Below are positions 23,225 to 29,258 of a stretch of DNA of 29,258 nucleotides, piece by piece. Under the pieces are notes generated by a model. The model was not told the DNA's origin. It made no database searches and saw nothing but the letters and a program-made list of their open reading frames with translations. How positions within the stretch are numbered: the stretch's first letter is position 1; each line of letters starts with the position of its first letter. The DNA comes from Actinomycetes bacterium (GTDB lineage: Bacteria > Actinomycetota > Coriobacteriia > Coriobacteriales > Eggerthellaceae). Made by a program: the position numbers and the translations under genes. The stretch lies in contig JAEZDJ010000032.1 in assembly GCA_023429565.1 (NCBI GenBank), positions 1-29,258 on the forward strand. Reading direction: 5' to 3'.

Positions 23225-25033
23225 ATGGATGCGGTTTCGTCAATTATACTGACGGTCGTCTTGATCGTGCTGGTCGCGATGTTGTGCTACGTCTTCTTCG
23301 CCAAGGAGAAGAAGACGCTCCACTATCTGTTCATAACTATAATCATTCAGCTCATCGTTTGGAACGCGGCCGTTCTGGCGGGCAATTATGTCGCCTTTGA
23401 TCCGGATCTTTCGGTCTTCGTTGACAATTTCGCCTATTTTGGCGCCTCGTCGGTCCCGGTGACCATGTTGCTTCTTGGCCTGGCGTACCAGAAAAGCTTC
23501 AAGGGTTTCTCGAGGGCCTATGCGCTGCTGTTTGTGCCTCCCGTCATCACGATGATCGTCATCTTCACGAACGACTTTCACCATCTGTTCTATCTTTCCT
23601 ATGATCCGGGCGTCGGCTACACCCAGGGTCCGTACTTCATCGTCTATGCCGTCTATTCCTACGCCTGCCTGTTCGGAGGCATGGTCCTTCTGTGCTACAC
23701 GGCCATCAAGACGTCGGGGGTGCTCTCTCTGCAGGCGCTTCTGAACGTCATTGCTGCGCTCATTCCCACGGTCGCGAATATTTGCTACACGCTGCATATT
23801 CCGGGATTTTACGTCTATACCACACCGATCGCGTTCACGATCACGGTGCTGATCTACATCGTGTCCCTGTTTCGGTTCAGCTTTCTCAAAATCGTTCCCA
23901 TCGCCACGCGCACCGTCATCAACCGCATCTCCGACTGCTTTGTGGTCATCGACCGCGACCTGCGCATGATTGACTGCAACGAATCGTTCTCTCGCCACTT
24001 TTACGCCGTGTCGACTTCGAAGCGCAAGGTCAAAATCGATGAAGTGTTGTCGGGCATGGAACTTTCGGCATCGCAGCTGTCCGCGGTGCGTTGGAATATC
24101 CTGAATGCGTTTGAATCGGGCGAGGTTCAGTCTGCCGACCTCGCCGTATTGGGCGACACGCCGCTTTACTATACCGTCGAGTACACGCCGCTTATGGAAA
24201 GTGCGTCGTATCCGGCGGTCGTCGTGCTGTTCAAGGACGTGACGCAGCATGTGCTCGATCTGCAGGCATTGCAGGAGAATCAGGATATTCTGCTCGAACG
24301 CGAGCGTCTGGCATCGTTGGGCCAAATGATCGGGGGCATCGCGCATAACCTGAAGAGTCCCATCCTGGCCATCTCGGGTGGCGTCGATCAGGTGCAGTGC
24401 CTTGCGTCCGAATATCGGGACTCGGTTGGCGACCCTGAAGTGACCGACGACGATCACCGCGAGATATCGCGTGACATGGATGAGTGGCTTGCCAAGATGA
24501 AGACCCAGCTCTCCTACATGTCTGACATCATTTCCACGGTGAAGGGCCAGGCGGTCCAGTTCAGCGAACAGAACTACGATCCTTTCACCATCGGAGAGGT
24601 GCTCAAGCGCACGCAGATACTCATGCAGCATCAGCTCATCCAGAACGGCTGCACGCTTGAAGTGAGGGTCGACATAGCCCGCGAGCAGGTTATTCTTGGT
24701 GACGTGAACAGTCTTGTCCAGATTTTGGATAACGTCATAGACAATGCGGTGCAAGCGTATAATGGGCGCGGCGGAATGGTGCAGCTGAGGGTGAGCCAGG
24801 TCGGCGGAGACGCTCAGTTCTCCATTTCCGATCGCGGCGAAGGCATCTCCCCGGATGTTCAGAAGCTGCTGTTCAAAGAGATGACGACCACGAAGGGCAA
24901 GCATGGAACGGGGCTTGGCCTGTATATGTCTTATAGCACGGTGAAGGGCATGTTTCGAGGCAAGATGTGGTTCGAGACCGAACCGGGATCGGGCACCACG
25001 TTCTTCATGCAGATTCCTCTGGCGAAAAAGTAG
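23225..25033 (+). CDS. 7TM sensor histidine kinase with PAS domain
   Basis: A 602-residue membrane kinase. Seven hydrophobic helices fill residues about 4-230, as in the HisKA_7TM group, with no large extracellular domain. A PAS domain follows (TRTVINRISDCFVVIDRDLRM onward, about 235-350). The kinase part has the phosphoacceptor box GGIAHNLKSPI (His374) and the ATPase boxes DNVIDNAVQAY (N), DRGEGI (G1) and GTGLGLYMS (G2). It autophosphorylates on His374 and should pass phosphate to the next gene product. AGGAGG (23212-23217) overlaps the NRPS stop (23211-23213), so it is in the NRPS operon. The ligand is unknown; the NRPS product is one candidate. Confidence 0.93.
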   Translation: MDAVSSIILTVVLIVLVAMLCYVFFAKEKKTLHYLFITIIIQLIVWNAAVLAGNYVAFDPDLSVFVDNFAYFGASSVPVTMLLLGLAYQKSFKGFSRAYALLFVPPVITMIVIFTNDFHHLFYLSYDPGVGYTQGPYFIVYAVYSYACLFGGMVLLCYTAIKTSGVLSLQALLNVIAALIPTVANICYTLHIPGFYVYTTPIAFTITVLIYIVSLFRFSFLKIVPIATRTVINRISDCFVVIDRDLRMIDCNESFSRHFYAVSTSKRKVKIDEVLSGMELSASQLSAVRWNILNAFESGEVQSADLAVLGDTPLYYTVEYTPLMESASYPAVVVLFKDVTQHVLDLQALQENQDILLERERLASLGQMIGGIAHNLKSPILAISGGVDQVQCLASEYRDSVGDPEVTDDDHREISRDMDEWLAKMKTQLSYMSDIISTVKGQAVQFSEQNYDPFTIGEVLKRTQILMQHQLIQNGCTLEVRVDIAREQVILGDVNSLVQILDNVIDNAVQAYNGRGGMVQLRVSQVGGDAQFSISDRGEGISPDVQKLLFKEMTTTKGKHGTGLGLYMSYSTVKGMFRGKMWFETEPGSGTTFFMQIPLAKK

Positions 25034-25045
25034 AGGTGGAACTAT

Positions 25046-26572
25046 ATGCGCAAGCGTTACGGCCAGGAAATCTCTCGCGATTACAAGATCATGGTTGTGG
25101 ATGACGAAGAGGGCATCATTGACACCGTCGTTGCCATGTTGGCTCGCAGCGGGTATTGGTGCAAGGGATTCACCAACCCGCTCGAGGCCCTTGACGAGTT
25201 AAAGCGTGAGCACTATGACCTGCTTATCCTCGATTACTTTATGGAGCCCATCCATGGAGACGAGGTGGTGGGACGTATTCGCAAGACCGATTATGAGCTG
25301 TATATTCTGCTGCTCACGGGTCACAAGGACCTCGCCCCGCCCGTGAGCACGCTCAAGTCGCTCGACATCCAGGCTTACTGCGAGAAGAGCGACCGGACGG
25401 ACCAACTGCAGCTCCTGGTTGAATCGGGCATCAAGTCCATCAGCCAGATGCGCACCATAAAGCAGTTTCAGGATGGCCTCAACAGCATCTTGGGAGCCGT
25501 TCCCAAGATATATCAGCTGCAGCCGATCGGAAACATACTCGAGGAGATACTGCAGCAGATATTGCCGCTGGTAAACGGAGAGGATGCGTTCGTTCTCATC
25601 GATGAGGTGCCGGAGTCCTTCGGTGCCGCAGCGGGGGTGGGCTACGAGCCCAAGGACCGCAAGAGCATCTTCTGTGGCATCGGTATGTACCGCGTGTCGG
25701 TCGATTCGTTTGCGGGCATGCTGGACCACGAGCTCATGGAGGCGGTCGGCCGCGCCCGCACCGACTGCCAGCTCACCTACGCCCCTGAGGGCGTGGTCCT
25801 GCCCCTGTGCGACGAGCAGAATCGTTCCTTGGGCGTCATTTATGCCCGCAACGTCTCGAGTGAATATGGCATCAAGCTGCTGGAGATCTATGCCCATCAG
25901 GCGGCGTCATCCATCAGCAACGCGTTCCTCCATTCGCTCGTCAACATCAAGAACGATGAGCTGCATGAGACATACGCACAGCTCAAGCAGCGTTATATGG
26001 ACACCGTCGAAGTTTTGCGCCTGGCGGTCGACGCGAAGGACGAATACACGCGCGGCCATTCGGATCGCGTTGCCGCCTTGGCGGTTGAGATCGGGCGCGC
26101 AAGCGGGTTCGACGCGGACGAGTTGGAAGAGCTGCGCGTGGCGGGCCTGTTCCACGACATCGGAAAGATCGGCACGGCCGACGACATTCTGCTCAAGACC
26201 GACACCCTCGACGAGGCTGAGTATGAAGAGATCAAGCGGCATCCGGTCAAGGGAGCCATGATCCTTTCGGCCGTGTCCATGTTTGAGGGCATCGTCCCCG
26301 CAATACGCCATCATCACGAACGGTTTGACGGCAAGGGATATCCCGATGGCTTGGCGGGGGAGGATATCGAGCTCAGTGCACGCATCGTGGCGGTGGCGGA
26401 CGCCTTTGACGCCATGACGTCCGATCGGCAGTATCGGACCCATCTCACCATCGATGATGCCATCGATCAGCTTCGCGACGGTGCGGGCACGCAGTTCGAC
26501 CCGGAGGTGGTGGCGTGCCTGCTTCGCTTGATCGAGGAGAATTCCGACATTCTGGACATCATTCGCAGATAG
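25046..26572 (+). CDS. Response regulator with HD-GYP phosphodiesterase domain
   Basis: A 508-residue cytosolic protein. The receiver domain (about 13-130) has DD at 19-20, phospho-acceptor Asp63 in LLILDYFMEP and Lys114. A GAF-like middle (about 150-300) is followed by an HD-GYP domain (about 315-505): H338 in RGHSDRV, the HD pair H370-D371 in HDIGKIG, H399 in KRHPVKG and HHHERFDGKGYPDG at 422-435. The metal ligands and GYP motif are intact, so c-di-GMP hydrolysis is expected by family; it could act on a related nucleotide. ATG 25046 follows an AGAGGTGGA-type site that overlaps the kinase stop (25031-25033). It has no DNA-binding domain, so its output is a second messenger, not direct transcription control. 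Confidence 0.94.
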   Translation: MRKRYGQEISRDYKIMVVDDEEGIIDTVVAMLARSGYWCKGFTNPLEALDELKREHYDLLILDYFMEPIHGDEVVGRIRKTDYELYILLLTGHKDLAPPVSTLKSLDIQAYCEKSDRTDQLQLLVESGIKSISQMRTIKQFQDGLNSILGAVPKIYQLQPIGNILEEILQQILPLVNGEDAFVLIDEVPESFGAAAGVGYEPKDRKSIFCGIGMYRVSVDSFAGMLDHELMEAVGRARTDCQLTYAPEGVVLPLCDEQNRSLGVIYARNVSSEYGIKLLEIYAHQAASSISNAFLHSLVNIKNDELHETYAQLKQRYMDTVEVLRLAVDAKDEYTRGHSDRVAALAVEIGRASGFDADELEELRVAGLFHDIGKIGTADDILLKTDTLDEAEYEEIKRHPVKGAMILSAVSMFEGIVPAIRHHHERFDGKGYPDGLAGEDIELSARIVAVADAFDAMTSDRQYRTHLTIDDAIDQLRDGAGTQFDPEVVACLLRLIEENSDILDIIRR

Positions 26573-27062
26573 CTGCGGGCAAGGGCCCCGGCGGAGGCCG
26601 TTAAGCGAAGGCTCATGTGGCGGACGGCCTTGGCGCACGGTCGGACTGCATCGGGCGTGGCCGAGGCTCCTTCAGGCAGAGGAAAACGACGTGCCGCTGT
26701 GCGAGTGAGGCGGCGCGCTGCACGAGTTTTGCGTGATGGGGAGCAAGGTGAAGGTAGGGCTTCCGATCTTCGTTGGGCGAGTTCAGCGGCGTGTGGAGGA
26801 CGGTTTCCTGATGCTCGCCCTGTGGTTTTGCGACGCAAATTGACCGGCTGGATTGCCTGGACAGGCAAAACGCTTTATCATACTAAAGAATACGAGCAGC
26901 GTCTGACCCTTAAAACGCCGCGCACATTTGGTGCAGACGGGCGTGAACGGTCGGTCGCTTCATATGCGAACCGCTCCAACCATTGAAGGGGAAACTCCTC
27001 GCAACGCCTGTTTTGCGTGCGCGTGGGAGAGGGGCCGCATTGGCGGCAGGAAGGTTATACCC
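26573..27062. other. Intergenic region before citrate synthase
   Basis: About 490 bp without a gene. A 7-bp inverted repeat (26595-26601 with 26624-26630) may be a weak terminator of the NRPS operon but lacks a T-tract. The promoter at 26853-26881 implies a leader of about 175 nt before citrate synthase; a small hairpin, GCCGC attg GCGGC (27034-27047), abuts its ribosome-binding site. Confidence 0.5.
26853..26881 (+). promoter_or_regulatory. Promoter of citrate synthase overlapping an inverted repeat
   Basis: TTGCCT (26853-26858), a 17-bp spacer and TATCAT (26876-26881) form a reasonable promoter. The -35 is also the left arm of the inverted repeat TTGCCT-GGAC-AGGCAA (26853-26868), which could be an operator. 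Confidence 0.55.
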
Positions 27063-28409
27063 ATGAGTGACGACAAAAAAATCGCCCTGTATGAGAACTT
27101 CAAGTCAATCAACACCGTCGACCCCGCGCTGTACGAACAATACGACGTCAAACGAGGCATGCGCAATGCCGATGGGACCGGTGTGATTGCGGGACTGACC
27201 AACATTGCCAACGTGCACGGATACATTGTCTCGGACAACGAGAAGATTGCCGACGAGGGACACCTCCGCTACCGAGGCTACGATATCTACGACCTGTTGG
27301 GAGACGATTTTTCTGATCGCCGTTTCAACTATGAGGAGGTTTCCTACCTCCTGCTCATGGGAGAGCTGCCCACGCGCGAGCAGCTTGACCACTTCATCGC
27401 GGCAATCGACGATCAGCGGGAGCTTCCCGATGGCTTCACGGCATCGATGATCATGCGCGAAACCTCGCCTGACCTCATGAACATGCTCGCGCGTACGATG
27501 CTCCTGCTCTATGCCTGCGATCCTGACCCCGAGAATCGTTCTGCCCAACAGGAGATACATGCGGCCATCTCGCTCATTTCCCGCTTGCCACGCATCATGG
27601 TGCTCTCCTACTACGCCAAGCTTGCCCGCTTCGATCATGAGACCATGATCATGCATCGGTTCATTCCGGGCCAGTCAACGGCCGAGACCATCCTTTCGAT
27701 GCTGCGCGCCGATCGCCAGTTCACTCCCGAAGAGGCACGCATGCTCGATATCATGCTGTGCCTGCATGCCGAACACGGTGGAGGGAACAACTCCACGTTC
27801 ACCACGCGCGTGCTGACCTCTTCCGATACCGATCCCTATTCAACCTATGCCGCCGCCATCGGCTCGCTCAAGGGACGCAAGCATGGTGGCGCTAACCACC
27901 AGGTATTGGCCATGCAGAAGGACATCAAGGAGCATGTGGCTGACTGGTCGAACGAGGGCCAGGTGGCCGACTATCTGGCGAAGATCGTGCGCAAGGAAGG
28001 GTTTGACAAGACGGGATTGGTGTACGGCATGGGACATGCGGTATACACGAAGTCCGACCCGCGCGCGGTCATCTGCAAGCAGTTTGCCGAGAAGCTGGCT
28101 GCGGGCACCGAATATGAATCCGAGTTCAATCTGCTCAAGAGCGTTGAACGCCTTGCTCCCGAGGTCATTCTCAAGGAGAAGGGAACGAGCAAGGACATGT
28201 GTGCGAACGTCGACATGTACTCGGGATTCGTGTATTCCATGATGGGTATCCCCGAGGATCTGTTCACTCCTCTGTTCGCCTGTGCGCGCATGTCGGGATG
28301 GGCAGCCCACCGCTTCGAGGAGATCGTGTCTGGCAAGCGCATCGTTCGTCCTGCTTACAAGTCAACGCGTCGAGACAAGCGCACCTATGTGACGATGGAC
28401 GAACGCTGA
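27063..28409 (+). CDS. gltA: Citrate synthase
   Basis: Condenses acetyl-CoA and oxaloacetate to citrate in the cytosol. It has 448 residues. Motifs: LHAEHGGGNNSTF near 235-247 with the active-site His, GRKHGGANHQ near 272-281 with the second His, and YGMGHAVYTKSDPRA near 320-334 with the downstream arginine/aspartate. This is the normal Si-type fold, though the family also includes 2-methylcitrate synthases and the substrate cannot be separated by eye. ATG 27063 is chosen because AGGAAGG lies 8 nt upstream and homology begins with MSDDKK; the open frame to 26928 shows no homology. It stands alone, with its own promoter and terminator. In an anaerobe its likely role is glutamate supply through a partial TCA cycle. 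Confidence 0.95.
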   Translation: MSDDKKIALYENFKSINTVDPALYEQYDVKRGMRNADGTGVIAGLTNIANVHGYIVSDNEKIADEGHLRYRGYDIYDLLGDDFSDRRFNYEEVSYLLLMGELPTREQLDHFIAAIDDQRELPDGFTASMIMRETSPDLMNMLARTMLLLYACDPDPENRSAQQEIHAAISLISRLPRIMVLSYYAKLARFDHETMIMHRFIPGQSTAETILSMLRADRQFTPEEARMLDIMLCLHAEHGGGNNSTFTTRVLTSSDTDPYSTYAAAIGSLKGRKHGGANHQVLAMQKDIKEHVADWSNEGQVADYLAKIVRKEGFDKTGLVYGMGHAVYTKSDPRAVICKQFAEKLAAGTEYESEFNLLKSVERLAPEVILKEKGTSKDMCANVDMYSGFVYSMMGIPEDLFTPLFACARMSGWAAHRFEEIVSGKRIVRPAYKSTRRDKRTYVTMDER

Positions 28410-28515
28410 TCTGCTTCCGTTGCCCTTGATGCGGGACAGCTTGTGAGTCAGCAAACGTGCTGACTGGACGCCGTCCAGGTGTGTCGGGGGATGGCGTCAA
28501 GCCGCTCCCCTGATG

Positions 28516-28556
28516 AAAGGAGGCCGCAATCCCTCAGGGATTGCGACCTCCTTTTT
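28516..28556 (+). terminator. Strong Rho-independent terminator after citrate synthase
   Basis: A long stem (28516-28533 with 28537-28554, one C-A mismatch) with a 3-nt loop (28534-28536) runs directly into five T residues (28552-28556). It lies about 105 nt after the citrate synthase stop. The left arm starts with AAA, so some reverse function is possible. Confidence 0.92.
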
Positions 28557-28698
28557 GAGGGGCAGGTTGCAGGTGCTGTAGGATTGTCTTTGCGACGCGA
28601 TGGCTCGTCATGCGGCGCGACGCAAGAGAAGACATGGCAAGAAAAGGGGATGTACGCACGGGGCCGGGAACGTTTGTGGGTCGTCTTTTGGGAACAGA

Positions 28699-28714
28699 TG
28701 TTTCACGTGAAACA
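28699..28714. other. parS site, perfect copy
   Basis: TGTTTCACGTGAAACA is a perfect consensus copy in the gap between citrate synthase and the PASTA gene. It has the same left flank (aacaga) and right flank (tc) as the copies inside iorA. It is about 25 kb from the nearest other site. Confidence 0.93.
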
Positions 28715-28734
28715 TCTCGCTCTCTTCACTGTCT

Positions 28735-28749
28735 CTGGCGGTCCGCCAG
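28735..28749. repeat. 15-bp inverted repeat next to parS
   Basis: CTGGCGG (28735-28741), one T and CCGCCAG (28743-28749) form a perfect dyad 20 bp from parS. A second imperfect dyad lies at 28791-28801 with 28823-28833. Neither is followed by a T-tract, so they are not obvious terminators. Confidence 0.5.
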
Positions 28750-28848
28750 GCAGCGCTCGGACTCGACATCCTGGCTTTGATCCGGCAGCTCCTCTCGGCG
28801 GTCAAGCTCCCAGCGGTTTGCGCCGTCGAGAGGGGAGGAGCGCCGTGG

Positions 28849-29258
28849 TTATCTCAGGGTGCGACTCTTGTCCGATCCCCTTCGAGCCATCGCTGGACGC
28901 CTGCCGACGAAGGCGGTGACGAAGCACACGATCGAAAGGACGGCAAGGGCGGTCATCAGGGGCATGATGCCATCGCCCGTTGCGGAAAGACGATTGCCGG
29001 AAGTGCCGTCCGACGGGTTCTCGACGGGGCTGGCTCCGGGGTCTGTCCCAAGAGAGAGGTGGTAGGTCACGGTGCTTCCCTGGTTGACCTCCGTGCCTGC
29101 CGCGATGTCCTGCCCCATGACACGGCCGGCAGCGATGGTGTCGGAATAGCCCGCTGCTCCGGCAATTCCCGACAGTCCCGCTTGTTCGAGGACAGCCAGC
29201 GCTTCCGTTTCCGTCAGGGCGCTCAGATCCGGAACGATGGATGTGTTGGGTACGGGGG
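28849..29258 (-). CDS. Surface PASTA-domain protein with sortase-type C-terminus (3' part)
   Basis: The frame is open to the right edge, so the N-terminal part is missing. From the edge, VPNTSIVPDLSALTETEALA and GYSDTIAAGRVMGQDIAAG and STVTYHLSLG form a PASTA repeat (about 65 residues), the extracellular module that binds peptidoglycan fragments in PknB-type kinases and penicillin-binding proteins. After a short Ser/Gly linker comes LSATGD, a hydrophobic helix (about 20 residues, from IMPLMTALAVL) and an Arg/Lys-rich tail: the layout of a sortase cell-wall sorting signal with Ser for Pro in LPxTG. In PknB the transmembrane helix comes before the PASTA repeats, so this is probably not a kinase. 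The protein ends with TAA at 28849-28851. Confidence 0.78.
   Translation of the reverse strand, partial: PVPNTSIVPDLSALTETEALAVLEQAGLSGIAGAAGYSDTIAAGRVMGQDIAAGTEVNQGSTVTYHLSLGTDPGASPVENPSDGTSGNRLSATGDGIMPLMTALAVLSIVCFVTAFVGRRPAMARRGSDKSRTLR

Noticed and set aside
1..29258. CRISPR array, prophage or insertion sequence
   Set aside because: No regular repeat-spacer pattern, transposase, integrase or phage structural gene was seen.

Overview
The window looks like origin-proximal chromosome from a high-GC anaerobic actinobacterium, most likely Coriobacteriia (Eggerthellaceae-like). The reasons are inference from gene content: high GC with strong Shine-Dalgarno sites, an indolepyruvate:ferredoxin oxidoreductase (IorAB) next to phenylacetate-CoA ligase, and an NRAMP-related Mg2+ transporter of the type described from Eggerthella lenta. 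Four copies of the ParB-binding site parS (474, 3130, 3343, 28699; one has a single base change) place the segment near oriC. Most genes lie on the + strand, which would put the origin to the left, but this is only an inference.

Layout. 1-811: a possible 3' end of a gene, a 16-bp direct repeat, a parS site, and otherwise no convincing gene. 812-1282: purE, with a strong hairpin downstream. 1627-1938 (-): a small zinc-ribbon protein. 2318-6617: iorA-iorB-paaK, an operon for oxidising aryl-2-oxo acids to aryl-acyl-CoA and activating arylacetates; iorA carries an unusual disordered insert of about 130 residues that contains two parS sites. 6630-7637: a membrane DUF218/YdcF protein. 7638-8363 (-): 5-formyl-THF cyclo-ligase, apparently transcribed as a leaderless mRNA. 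8825-9304: a cysteine-poor Rrf2 regulator. 9325-12130 (-): a two-gene operon pairing an NRAMP-related magnesium transporter with a MgtE-like Mg2+-sensor protein that lacks the MgtE pore. 12389-12465 (-): tRNA-Arg(ACG) with its own promoter and terminator.

The most interesting block is 12942-26572, an apparent six-gene operon of about 13.6 kb: acyl-activating ligase, free acyl carrier protein, Sfp-type phosphopantetheinyl transferase, a 2527-residue NRPS (C-A-PCP-C-A-PCP-reductase), then a 7TM sensor histidine kinase and a response regulator with an HD-GYP domain. The architecture predicts an N-acylated dipeptide released reductively as an aldehyde (or a further reduced or cyclised product). 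The kinase gene's ribosome-binding site overlaps the NRPS stop codon, so synthesis and signalling appear to be co-expressed.

27063-28409 is citrate synthase with a textbook terminator, followed by another parS and, at the right edge (-), the 3' end of a surface PASTA-domain protein with a sortase-type C-terminus. Assignments are read from sequence motifs alone; no database search or structure prediction was run.
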